Shown: positions 53,128-61,164 of the stretch, piece after piece | Layout of the letters: each line of letters begins with the position of its first letter | How positions within the stretch are numbered: the first letter of the stretch is position 1 | Source of the DNA: Paenibacillus vini | GTDB lineage: Bacteria > Bacillota > Bacilli > Paenibacillales > Paenibacillaceae | NCBI RefSeq assembly: GCF_018403325.1 | Contig: NZ_BOSL01000008.1 | Location: 1-64,000 of the forward strand | Direction: 5' to 3' | Length of the DNA stretch: 64,000 nucleotides | Made by a program: the position numbers and the translations under genes | Notes under the pieces: model-generated | The model's input: only the letters and a program-made list of their open reading frames with translations | Databases searched by the model: none | Told to the model about the DNA's origin: nothing

Positions 53128-53523
53128 TTATGTTAATTGTTGCGCAATCTCCCAAATATGCCCGCCCGGATCGACGAAGCTTGCAGTCCGCACTCCCCAT
53201 GGCCGGTTCATTGGACCGTTGAGTAGAGTAATACCGCGCGAATTAAGCTCGGCGCAGACAGCATCCACGTCGTCTATCCGAATGGTGAATTGAAACCGCG
53301 ACCCATCCTTTTGATTTGCGACCTCTTCAGGAGCTATAAGACCCCGCGCAGCAGTAACTTCAAGCAAGTTAATACTCATGTTTGCGAAGTCAAACACAGC
53401 AGAGTTCTCATCCTCATAAGCGGCGGAAAGACCGAAGATCTCATGGTAAAAAGACTTCGCGGCGTGTAAATTCTCTACAAACAATGTTATGACGTTAATA
53501 CTCATGGACCCTAGAGTAATCAT
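53128..53523 (-). CDS. VOC-family protein (glyoxalase/bleomycin resistance type)
   Basis: A 131-residue single-domain VOC protein: INVITLFVENLHAAKSFYHE, AVFDFANMSINLLE, FTIRIDDVDAVCAELNSRGI and FVDPGGHIWEIAQQL. A Glu and His of the metal site are visible in GHIWEI. Substrate unknown. The ATG at 53523 has GAGGAAGTG 8 bases upstream; ATG 53505 is possible. It lies 29 bases after the DinB gene and may be cotranscribed with it. Confidence 0.87.
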   Translation of the reverse strand: MITLGSMSINVITLFVENLHAAKSFYHEIFGLSAAYEDENSAVFDFANMSINLLEVTAARGLIAPEEVANQKDGSRFQFTIRIDDVDAVCAELNSRGITLLNGPMNRPWGVRTASFVDPGGHIWEIAQQLT

Positions 53524-53552
53524 CGCTTCACTTCCTCATGATTTTTGGAAAT

Positions 53553-54053
53553 TCAGGTAAAGATCCCGCCTAATCGATCATCGGCAGGAGGCGGGAAACC
53601 CAGACTTCTCGCCATCGAGACGATTTGACCTTTGTGATGAAATTCGTGAGTCTCCACATGAGTTAAAAGTAGCAATGGAGTCGGTGCCTTCGGGTAACCT
53701 TGCCAGCTCTCGTCTTGCTCGACCGGTTCAGACCAACGATCGCTATATTCGTTTAAGAACCGTTCCACGATTTCATCCACTTCCGTAAATCGTTCACGGA
53801 TGAATTTAACATCGGCGCGTTCAACCTCATGTACAGGAGTATCCCTATGTTCGTTTATCTTGTGAAACGCAAAAGATCCTAACCAGAACGTATAACTGTC
53901 AACAACATGAGCATAGGTTCGAATAATCGTTCCACGCCCGAAAACGGGAGCCTCCTGATTTAATATGTGGGGGGGCAGTTCTTCCAAGAACGCAAACAAG
54001 TTTTGTCTAGCGGATCTGATCAAATCGTATTGTTGCTGCAATATTTTCAACAT
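53553..54053 (-). CDS. DinB-family protein
   Basis: A 166-residue four-helix bundle of the DinB/YfiT type. The metal ligands are visible: His in RTYAHVVDSYTFWLG (about 49), and HVETHEFHHKGQIVSMARSL (about 132-151) with the H-x3-H pair. DinB proteins are often thiol-S-transferases using bacillithiol. Start ATG with TAGGAGTG. It is followed by a VOC gene on the same strand. Confidence 0.88.
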   Translation of the reverse strand: MLKILQQQYDLIRSARQNLFAFLEELPPHILNQEAPVFGRGTIIRTYAHVVDSYTFWLGSFAFHKINEHRDTPVHEVERADVKFIRERFTEVDEIVERFLNEYSDRWSEPVEQDESWQGYPKAPTPLLLLTHVETHEFHHKGQIVSMARSLGFPPPADDRLGGIFT

Positions 54054-54109
54054 CTGAAATCACTCCTATACGCTTCTCTATTTCATCATCGCTCGTAAAA
54101 TTCCTGCCA

Positions 54110-54166
54110 GAAAAAAACAAAAAAGCCGCTAAATTAGCGACTATGATGGGGATAATGTTCTTGTCC
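54110..54166. repeat. Dispersed repeat unit 3, partial (ATGTTCTTGTCC family)
   Basis: A-rich stretch, AGCCGCTAAATTAGCGACT hairpin (54124-54142) and ATGTTCTTGTCC (54155-54166). It lacks the 20-bp stem of units 1 and 2. On the minus strand it has the form of a terminator for the catalase gene, 86 bases after its stop. Confidence 0.7.
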
Positions 54167-54251
54167 CACAATGAATTGCGGAGGCGTAACAGTTATCATC
54201 TATTTTGATTGGTTGACCTCCTTCTCCTTCTACTTCATGTGATTTCGTGAA

Positions 54252-55649
54252 TCATCCCTTGTTCGATGCGGCGATCTGAAGTGCTACCCTTTCGGCTAAT
54301 GTTGCATCAGCCTGGTATAAATAGCCTAACACAACCCTCTGTATCTCTGGAGAAGCCGCCGATAAATCACCGGCGAGGTTCTGAACAAGATGATCCTGCT
54401 GAACCTGTGTGAGTGATTGGTAGAATTGTCCCGCTTGCGTGAAATTATCGGCCTTCGGTATTTCGGATCGAACGAGCCGGCCGGCAACATAGCGCCCTGC
54501 CCCGCTCGTTACCTGATCAGTCGGTGACCAGTTTGCTTGATGGTTAATCGGAATTTTGCGGAAATCCGATCCAAGGCGATGCCGCTGTGAATCCCAATAA
54601 ATATTACTGCGGCCTTGCAGCATTTTATCATCGGACAGCTCGGCACCATCCAGAAGATTTGACGGGGAGAATGCCAGCTTCTCGACCTGCTCCTGATAAT
54701 TAGTGGGGTTCTTATCCAATACGAGTCGACCAACTGGCAGCAGCGGGTATTGACGCACATCCCACACTTTCGTGTCATCCAGCGGATCGAACGACAGCGT
54801 TGCCTCATCCTGTGGGTTCATCAACTGCACATATAGCCCGTATTGGACGGGTGTGCCTTTAGCAATCGTGTCATACAGATCTTTACCCGAATAATCCGGG
54901 TTCTCGCAGGCCAAGCGAGCCGCTTCTTGCGCATCGATATATTGCTCCCCAGCCAACGGAATCCAGTGATATTTGACGTAGAAACGGGCGTTCTGTGCAT
55001 TTTTCCAAACATAGGTGTTAACACTGTGTCCTGGCATATGGCGGAAACTTTTGAGCGTCCCTTCGTCCGAATATAGACGTACAACGAAATGGGTTGCCTC
55101 TGGTGCTGTAGCAATGAAACCCCAAAATCGATTCGGATCGATGAGATTGTTGACCGGTGATGGTAGAAAAGCATGAATTGACTCAGGGAACCGGATCGGG
55201 TCTCGTACGAGGAACACAGGGATATGATTACAGAGCAGATCAAAGACGCCATGCTCGGTATAAAATTTCGTCGAGAAACCACGCACATTACGGGATGTAT
55301 CTGGTGTCCCTTTGTTACTGACCGCAAATGAGAAACGAACTGTAACAGGTACCCTTTGTCCCGGCTGCTGCAAAAAGCACAGGTTCGTATAATTGGCCAT
55401 CGAGTGAAGGGTTTCAAAATAACCCAAGGCACCAAACCCCTTCACGTGGACCGGACGCTCTAAAATCTTTTCGTGGACAAAGGTTTCAAGCGTTTCATGC
55501 AGCATGCTGTCCTGTTCCAGAATCGGTCCCCGTTCCCCTACCGTCTGCGAATGGTGTTCCGGCGACTGCTTTGCATTCCATTGTGATTGAGCATTGCCTC
55601 CCTGCCAGCTTCGACCGTTTGCCTGATTGTTAGCTTTGTTACCGTCCAT
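54252..55649 (-). CDS. Monofunctional heme catalase
   Basis: A 465-residue small-subunit catalase. Catalytic His near 68 (ERPVHVKGFGALGYFE), the active-site Asn in CNHIPVFLVRDPIRFPE, and the heme-ligand Tyr in GRSNIYWDSQRHRLG. The heme-pocket region is atypical: VHVKGFGALG replaces the usual VHARGAGAxG. An N-terminal extension of about 35 residues is rich in Gln, Asn and Gly (NKANNQANGRSWQGGNAQSQ). ATG 55649 has GGAGG 7 bases upstream. It removes hydrogen peroxide; the Gln/Asn tail is seen in sporulation-type enzymes. Confidence 0.88.
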   Translation of the reverse strand: MDGNKANNQANGRSWQGGNAQSQWNAKQSPEHHSQTVGERGPILEQDSMLHETLETFVHEKILERPVHVKGFGALGYFETLHSMANYTNLCFLQQPGQRVPVTVRFSFAVSNKGTPDTSRNVRGFSTKFYTEHGVFDLLCNHIPVFLVRDPIRFPESIHAFLPSPVNNLIDPNRFWGFIATAPEATHFVVRLYSDEGTLKSFRHMPGHSVNTYVWKNAQNARFYVKYHWIPLAGEQYIDAQEAARLACENPDYSGKDLYDTIAKGTPVQYGLYVQLMNPQDEATLSFDPLDDTKVWDVRQYPLLPVGRLVLDKNPTNYQEQVEKLAFSPSNLLDGAELSDDKMLQGRSNIYWDSQRHRLGSDFRKIPINHQANWSPTDQVTSGAGRYVAGRLVRSEIPKADNFTQAGQFYQSLTQVQQDHLVQNLAGDLSAASPEIQRVVLGYLYQADATLAERVALQIAASNKG

Positions 55650-55766
55650 TGATCCGCCTCCCATACCTACATTCACGGGGATATATATGCATGGCTACGT
55701 ACGGTTATGACAGCATGTCAAATTGTACCGAAATGAGTCAATGTGCATTCTGTCCGCATCATTCTA

Positions 55767-56633
55767 CTATTCAAATTTTAGCTGGAGCGAATCGCAAATC
55801 GGCATATAGCCTATCTTTTGATAGATGCTATTTGATGTGGGATTTGCTAAGTCCGTATATAAGACGCACTTAGTAAATCCTCTATCCAATGCAAGTTGGC
55901 TTATTTGCGCCACAATTGAAGTAGCGTAACCCTTCCTGCGCTCATATGGAGGAGTATATACAAACGCAACGCCAATAGCCGTCTGCATTTCCCTTGTATA
56001 TCCTGCCATAGAAACGGGTATCCCGTTGTCCTCTAAAATATAGAGTTTTTTCGATGCTATTCGGTAGAGGTATGGGTCTGCATGTTGCGGGATGGACATT
56101 TCTGTTTTGCCATAACTCCCCGCTGCATAAAATGCTTCAGCCCAGTATGGGAAAAAGTGAATATCCTTTTCATCCAGCAATCGAACGATACCAACCTTTG
56201 GAATGTCCGGGTTTACTGCCGTAAGTTCATATATACGTTGGCTCATGGTTGTTTTAAAGGTTATTCCCTTACGCAAGGTATAATCTTTGGCAAAATACTC
56301 TGCCAAGGTTTTTTCCGTTATCACACCTGGAATTTCACGGTCCTTCATCCGATCTATCAGACAGTTTATAGCTTCCGGGTTAATTATGTTGTCTGTTGCA
56401 TAAAGCGTAATGTTGTGTGGCGGTGTCATTATGGCGGTAAGTTGTATGCCGTTTGCATCCGAAATAGTTGCCATAAGCCAATTTACAGGGTCACGCCAGT
56501 CTGTTTTGTCTTTTCCTTCATGCCCAATTATGATATTGCCAAGAGGAATCAAATTTTGTGCTTCATGACGCATCAGCACATCGTAGGTATCATTGTAAAA
56601 TTCATGCACATTCGAATACAACTTGAATTGCAT
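55767..56633 (-). CDS. GNAT-family acetyltransferase
   Basis: A 288-residue two-part protein. The N-terminal half is unassigned (LMRHEAQNLIPLGNIIIGHE). The C-terminal half from about 150 is GNAT: GVAFVYTPPYERRKGYATSI (about 220-239) is the acetyl-CoA loop and YTDLANPTSNSIYQKIGYMP the typical end. Start ATG with AAAGGGTGAT. It is the only gene after the T-box leader at 56765-57016. A 7-codon frame from an ATG near 56727 lies between the two. Confidence 0.87.
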   Translation of the reverse strand: MQFKLYSNVHEFYNDTYDVLMRHEAQNLIPLGNIIIGHEGKDKTDWRDPVNWLMATISDANGIQLTAIMTPPHNITLYATDNIINPEAINCLIDRMKDREIPGVITEKTLAEYFAKDYTLRKGITFKTTMSQRIYELTAVNPDIPKVGIVRLLDEKDIHFFPYWAEAFYAAGSYGKTEMSIPQHADPYLYRIASKKLYILEDNGIPVSMAGYTREMQTAIGVAFVYTPPYERRKGYATSIVAQISQLALDRGFTKCVLYTDLANPTSNSIYQKIGYMPICDSLQLKFE

Positions 56634-56764
56634 TGCAATATCACCCTTTCATTCTCTAGAGTTTACTTCTGAAATTTAACCAAGCCTGTTGAACTGCACT
56701 AATTCCTACCCAAAGATCAATTTTCTCATTCGATAACCCCCCAATTAAATATTACATTTATGAA

Positions 56765-57016
56765 GACGCAAAAAAGCCCCATCCCATTAAGGGACGGAGC
56801 TGCTCCGCGTTACCACCCTGATTGACGTTTATAATAAACGCCCTCTTAGCCATCGTCCAACAACGATGCTTCTTTGTAACGGTAGAATCCCGGGCCCATC
56901 TACTATAATTCGGGGGCCAGCTCTGAGGTGATTTTTTGATTCGGATATCCGCTGCCTCGCACCAACCGGCAGTTCTCTGAACGGCGTTTCCGGATCTACT
57001 TGTCCTCTTCATCGCA
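56765..57016 (-). ncRNA. T-box leader
   Basis: Read on the minus strand it has Stem I with the GGTTGGTG apical motif (CCGGTTGGTGCGAGGC), then AGGGTGGTAACGCGG (plus-strand 56805-56819), the antiterminator T-box that binds the tRNA acceptor end, and a terminator AGCTCCgTCCC/GGGAtGGGGCT with TTTTTT. Promoter: TTGATA (57064-57069), 16 bp, TATATA (57042-57047). By alignment with glyQS the specifier codon would be ATC (Ile); AAT is possible. The only downstream gene is the GNAT gene, not an amino-acid or tRNA synthetase gene. Confidence 0.92.
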
Positions 57017-57208
57017 TTTGGTAATTAATAATTAAGTTAAATATATAGATATGCGCAATATTCTATCAATAACTCAAATAACAACAGCTCCTAGGGTATA
57101 TTGCTGCCGAATATAATTGAACCAGTTCTTTACCATAATCCGTATACCTAGAATTAATCGATCAATCACTAACTAGGAATTATTAATCATCTAAAACTAA
57201 TTTCTGCC

Positions 57209-57730
57209 TCAACGTTTCATCAATTCCGGCATTTCGATAGCCACTGCGACATTGCACAGCATTCCACGGGCAAGGAACAGCATGGTGCGCTCTTCGGGGT
57301 TTGCTATGCCGGCGTTGTAAAAAGCCTTAAGGACCATCTCTCGTACTTGTTTAAACCCTTCACGCATCGCCTCTTGAATGGCTTCCTCCCGAATGCACTG
57401 CGCTTGTAACTGCAAAAACATCTCATTTTGGTGTTTCATCTGAATGCCCTCGTACTCTTGGATTAATAGCTGCTCAAGCGTTTCGGAAGGCGCCGTCTCC
57501 ACTATTTTACGGAACGATTCAATGACCCGAGTCCAGGACACCTCAATCGCTGTCAACAGTAGCTGCTCCTTTGTCGCGAAGAATCGGAACACATAAGGCT
57601 GGGAGATGTTCGCCCTTTTCGCCACCTGTGCTGTCGTCGCCCGGTAATAGCCTAATTCCGAGAATACTTCGATCGCTGCGGAAACAATATCCGCTTTTCG
57701 ATTGACCGCTGTAGTTTCGGATTTTCCCAT
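57209..57730 (-). CDS. TetR-family transcriptional regulator
   Basis: A 173-residue regulator with an N-terminal helix-turn-helix (ADIVSAAIEVFSELGYYRAT, AQVAKRANISQPYVFRFFAT) and an all-helical ligand domain. Start ATG with GGAGG. It lies 117 bases from the quinone reductase gene on the same strand. ATCAATCACTAAC, matching half of the palindrome at 58660, lies 36 bases past its stop, and full sites lie near the reductase promoter, so it probably controls that gene. Confidence 0.92.
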   Translation of the reverse strand: MGKSETTAVNRKADIVSAAIEVFSELGYYRATTAQVAKRANISQPYVFRFFATKEQLLLTAIEVSWTRVIESFRKIVETAPSETLEQLLIQEYEGIQMKHQNEMFLQLQAQCIREEAIQEAMREGFKQVREMVLKAFYNAGIANPEERTMLFLARGMLCNVAVAIEMPELMKR

Positions 57731-57847
57731 TTTATGTTCCTCCCTGTCGAAGGTGAATTGGTCAATAAAAGACTATTATACTAAGGACGAAGAATCAATT
57801 CAACGTGCACAATTGGTGAAACTAGCGTCAGTCAATAATACTATTAC

Positions 57848-58414
57848 TTACGCTTTACCTATTAACTCCTCGAGCTGCTTCAACCAAGCCGTTCGTGTCA
57901 TCTCGTCCGAGCTCGGTACAGACTCGAAAAATATATGGTGCAAAACTTCTAAGCCGCAATATTCAAAGATGCCTTTATCGGAAGTTAATAGTAGCGCCTT
58001 ATCCATGCCAATGGCTGCATACTGGTCATGCGATTTCCCTTGCGTGTTAATAATGGCGACTTTTTTGCCCTTCAGCAATCCCTTCTGCTCCCCATTCACG
58101 TAACGGTAGGCAAATCCGTAAGTAAAGACACGCTCAATATAGCCTTTGACGATAGCAGGTAATCCGGTCCACCATATTGGATAGATGAAAGTGATGACGT
58201 CCGCCCACTTCAAATATTCTTGCTCCTGTTCAATGTCCTCGCCGATTCCACCCAAAATTTCACTGCTACTGATGACGGCTTGAAACTCCATCGCGTACAA
58301 ATCGCGCACGACCACTTCATGCCCTTTTTCCTGAAGGCTACGGACTGTGGTCTCTAGAATGGCATGGTTAAAGCTTTCTTTTCTCGGATGGGCATACACA
58401 ATCAAATGGTTCAT
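57848..58414 (-). CDS. Flavodoxin-fold NAD(P)H quinone oxidoreductase
   Basis: A 188-residue protein of the MdaB/KefF/NQO1-like fold. FMN region HPRKESFNHAILETTVRSLQ (about 9-28) and VITFIYPIWWTGLPAIVKGY (about 81-100), then a C-terminal part with KKVAIINTQGKSHDQY. It reduces quinones or related compounds by two electrons. ATG 58414 has GGAGACATCC. The palindrome TGATTGA/TCAATCA lies 44 bases upstream of the start, so TetR control is likely. Confidence 0.9.
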   Translation of the reverse strand: MNHLIVYAHPRKESFNHAILETTVRSLQEKGHEVVVRDLYAMEFQAVISSSEILGGIGEDIEQEQEYLKWADVITFIYPIWWTGLPAIVKGYIERVFTYGFAYRYVNGEQKGLLKGKKVAIINTQGKSHDQYAAIGMDKALLLTSDKGIFEYCGLEVLHHIFFESVPSSDEMTRTAWLKQLEELIGKA

Positions 58415-58457
58415 AGGGATGTCTCCTTTCAATTTGCAAGCTTAGTAAATTGGTTAT

Positions 58458-58471
58458 TGATTGATCAATCA
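58458..58471. promoter_or_regulatory. TetR-type operator at the reductase gene
   Basis: TGATTGA-TCAATCA, the core of the longer palindrome at 58660-58683, placed just upstream of the reductase start. Confidence 0.8.
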
Positions 58472-58659
58472 CAATTATTGATAATGATAATCTGTAGTGA
58501 GCCTCAACCTTAATTTATGGTTAAAACACTTTTCTCCATTGATGCGTTCTTAACGGATAACATCAGTAAACCTGAGTCAGTGAAAAAAATGAATGGTCCA
58601 CAACAAGGATCAAAGGGAATCGTTTGACCTTATTCAAGGTGAGGTAGTCTCTACAATCA

Positions 58660-58683
58660 GTTAGTGATTGATCAATCACTAAC
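58660..58683. promoter_or_regulatory. 24-bp perfect palindrome, orphan TetR-type operator
   Basis: GTTAGTGATTGA-TCAATCACTAAC. It shares its core with the site at 58458 and its half with 57161-57173. No gene start lies within 200 bp on either strand that clearly uses it. The stretch 58484-58784 is otherwise without a supported gene. Confidence 0.8.
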
Positions 58684-58773
58684 ATGTTGATATTGTATGT
58701 TATCTTTTCCAATAATGCAACCCATATTCCATCAGAACGTATTTTCAAGTTAGCCATTTAGTTAGTTTGACCT

Positions 58774-58818
58774 CAAAAAGAAAACAGCCACCTCCTCCCC
58801 AGTGGGCGGAAATGGCTG
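58774..58818 (-). terminator. Terminator of rarD
   Basis: On the minus strand CAGCCAtttCCgCC pairs with GGaGGaggTGGCTG, followed by TTTTCTTTTT. Confidence 0.85.
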
Positions 58819-58859
58819 ATATGTCGATACTGACGAACTTGCTTACCTCTTGCTTACCC

Positions 58860-59738
58860 TCAGCTCGCCTTCGCGAGTTTCGTGGCGCGAACCGATGCCG
58901 CGGCGTATACGACAAGCGCTGTCCAGATAAGTGCAAAGCCGATGAGAAGAACCGGCGAGACCGATTCCTTGAACACGAAAACGCTCAGTAACAGCATGAT
59001 CGTCGGCCCGATGTATTGTACGAAGCCGAGCGTGGACAGAGACATCCGGGCTGCCGCTCGCGCGAAGAAAAGCAGCGGCAGCGCTGTTACTACGCCTGAT
59101 AGAAGCAGTTCAATGAATGTGGACGCAGGTAGCGTCCATGCCGTCGTCCTTCCCGCGGCGGCCAAGTAGATCCAGTAGCCGAGTGCAATTGGCAGGACTA
59201 CAGCCGTCTCCGACAGCAAGCCTACAGAAGCGTCTTGTCCGATTTTCTTCTTCGCGAGGCCGTACAAGCCAAACGTTGCGGCTAGTGAGATCGAGATCCA
59301 CGGGAATCTTCCGTAGTCGATGGCGATGATGAGCACCGCGGCGCCGGCGATGGCAATCGCGAGCCATTGGCCACGGTTTGGCTTCTCACGAAGGAAGACA
59401 ACCGCAAGCAGCACGTTCAGTAACGGGTTCAAATAATAGCCGAGACTTGTCTCGACGACATGGTCGTTGTTGACAGCCCAAATGAAGATGAGCCAATTGG
59501 CAGCGATCAGCAGTCCGCTGGCGGTGAGCGACAGCAGGAGCGAGCGGCTAGACGCAATCCGCTTCATGTCACCCCAGCGTCGCTGGATTGCGACGAGAAT
59601 CCCCATAAAGACGAACGACCAGACAACCCGATGCGACAGAATCTCGCCTGCTGGCACATCGTTAAACAACTTCCAATAAAGCGGGAGAATCCCCCACATG
59701 ATATACGCGATAATAGCATTGATCAATCCGTTATTCAT
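58860..59738 (-). CDS. rarD: EamA-family transporter RarD
   Basis: A 292-residue membrane protein with ten helices in two EamA repeats. It has the RarD features AYIMWGILPLYWKLFNDVPA (about 10-29), EILSHRVVWSFVFMGILVAI, NNDHVVETSLGYYLNPLLNV (about 86-105) and LGFVQYIGPTIMLLLSVFVF. RarD proteins are described as chloramphenicol-resistance permeases, with unclear true substrates. ATG 59738 has GAGGGAATG; an upstream start at 59759 is possible. Confidence 0.9.
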   Translation of the reverse strand: MNNGLINAIIAYIMWGILPLYWKLFNDVPAGEILSHRVVWSFVFMGILVAIQRRWGDMKRIASSRSLLLSLTASGLLIAANWLIFIWAVNNDHVVETSLGYYLNPLLNVLLAVVFLREKPNRGQWLAIAIAGAAVLIIAIDYGRFPWISISLAATFGLYGLAKKKIGQDASVGLLSETAVVLPIALGYWIYLAAAGRTTAWTLPASTFIELLLSGVVTALPLLFFARAAARMSLSTLGFVQYIGPTIMLLLSVFVFKESVSPVLLIGFALIWTALVVYAAASVRATKLAKAS

Positions 59739-59861
59739 AATCACATTCCCTCTTCTCACTTCGATGTCTTAACGGATTATACGCCTCGATCATTGTCTAA
59801 GTAAAGAGATTCATATTTTTACCGGACAAATCCTACAGATTTTTTATTGGAATAACATCTA

Positions 59862-60262
59862 TTAATAATGTTCAGGACTTTTATTACGAACCAAGGAATC
59901 TAAGTAATTCTTATATTGGTCCCAGTCCATAACGTCAGTGCTAATACCGAGTATTTGATAAATTAACATTCAACGGTCCATTAACTTTTTATCCATGGTG
60001 ACAAAAAGATCCGTCCCCGCTGGTATAGCTCATATGCTCGATATCGTGTGCACTGCTTTTTATTGCACGTTTCTTATCTGTCTCCAATAACAGTTGGATG
60101 GTTAAATACCTGATCAAAGGTTAATTTGCTCAGGTAGACTTCATCAGTACGTTCGGGATGAAATATTTTACGATCATCCGTAGTAATAATTCGATAAGCT
60201 TCGACGTCCGATGCGAATTCACTTAACTGTCCATATCCCATTCGACGGCTAATATTTTTCAA
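59862..60262 (-). pseudogene. Degenerate gene with PIN-like C-terminal segment
   Basis: Three consecutive stretches read as one broken protein: TTDDRKIFHPERTDEVYLSK (60074-60262), then KSSAHDIEHMSYTSGDG in frame with it only by a read-through of TAA, then LFVTMDKKLMDR and DWDQYKNYLDSLVRNK in a shifted frame. The D-x-LFVTMDKKL pattern is like the last acidic motif of PIN-domain nucleases. The opening TTG directly follows the stop of the small membrane gene, so the two may once have formed an operon. Assignment is tentative. Confidence 0.5.
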
Positions 60263-60490
60263 CTATTTATTCTTCTGCTTTGCAACTTGCATACCGCCGA
60301 TGATCAGCATGATAATCCCAATTACTGCCAGAATAATCCGCACTAAGAATGGACTCAGTGAAAACAAAGTTTCACCTTGCAAATGCAATCCGAACAAACT
60401 TTCATCCAGCCCCACAATCGCCAATAGTGGATGGAGAAACAAACTCAGGATTAATAACACTGTCCCCCAAATAACAAAGCTATTGTTCAT
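60263..60490 (-). CDS. Small two-helix membrane protein, unknown function
   Basis: A 75-residue protein with helices at about 5-27 (VIWGTVLLILSLFLHPLLAI) and 47-67 (LVRIILAVIGIIMLIIGGMQ) and a basic end. ATG start with AAAGAGGTTTAAA-type sequence upstream. No family recognised. It shares its frame with the degenerate gene that follows. Confidence 0.62.
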   Translation of the reverse strand: MNNSFVIWGTVLLILSLFLHPLLAIVGLDESLFGLHLQGETLFSLSPFLVRIILAVIGIIMLIIGGMQVAKQKNK

Positions 60491-60605
60491 TGATTTTAAA
60501 CCTCTTTTCCAATTAAGATAAATGAAGACAAGTTGTCTATTATTCTCTGTAATAAAATCCTTCCCCTAGGTGTCATATTATTTTTATATCGGAGGAGCCG
60601 TCGAG

Positions 60606-61061
60606 ATGCTATCAGAAAAAGTAGTCAATTACTGTAAAAGCAAAAACTGGTGGTTTGAAGACATATTAGAAGAGTATAAAAATGCTTTAATAAAGTTAGG
60701 CATCGATTTGGAATCAGATTTTGCTGCATTCTATTTGCATGCAGAGGACGGGCCGACTTTCATTCATAGACGACGTGAAATCTATCAGATTTGTTGGTTT
60801 ATGGTCAACTCTTCAGATTATAGGTTAGGCATGGAGCGAACTCACGCGGTTTTAAAATTACCTGAAGAATATATTCCTTTGGATAATTTTGAAGGGGAGT
60901 TCGGCTTTTTCTATAATAAGTACACAGACGAAGTGTTAGGCTTAGGATTGGGTCAGCAGTTAGAAGATTTTTTTGCCGGAAAATTGAATTCGCAATGGAA
61001 AAGCTTTAACTCTTTTCTAGAATGGTATTTCGAACTAACAGATTCGTCAGTGACAATATAG
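60606..61061 (+). CDS. SMI1/KNR4 (SUKH)-like protein
   Basis: A 151-residue acidic protein. SDFAAFYLHAEDGPTFIHRR, LPEEYIPLDNFEGEFGFFYN, YTDEVLGLGLGQQLEDFFAG and WKSFNSFLEWYFE follow the SUKH pattern of strands and a C-terminal W-x-S-F-x-x-F helix. SUKH proteins are common immunity proteins next to nuclease toxins, but no toxin gene is seen here. ATG 60606 has GGAGGAGCC 7 bases upstream. A Suppressor-of-fused remnant, another family often found in polymorphic toxin loci, lies just after it. Confidence 0.72.
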   Translation: MLSEKVVNYCKSKNWWFEDILEEYKNALIKLGIDLESDFAAFYLHAEDGPTFIHRRREIYQICWFMVNSSDYRLGMERTHAVLKLPEEYIPLDNFEGEFGFFYNKYTDEVLGLGLGQQLEDFFAGKLNSQWKSFNSFLEWYFELTDSSVTI

Positions 61062-61085
61062 TATTGCGAATCAAGTCCAAGACTA

Positions 61086-61131
61086 ACAAGGAAAAAGGCT
61101 CACTTTCAAAGTGGGCTTTTTTTCCTTGTTA
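61086..61131. terminator. Long-stem terminator
   Basis: AACAAGGAAAAA-GC-CACTT pairs with AAGTG-GC-TTTTTTCCTTGTT, between converging genes. Confidence 0.9.
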
Positions 61132-61164
61132 TTTTTAGAATTGTTAATCATATCGATCGTTTTT

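Noticed and set aside
57161-57173. ATCAATCACTAAC past the TetR gene as a full operator
   Set aside because: Only one half matches; the other arm (TTAATCG) is degenerate, so it is noted only as a possible half site.
58563-58757. 64-codon minus-strand frame containing the orphan palindrome
   Set aside because: No ribosome site and no family resemblance; the frame runs through the operator palindrome.
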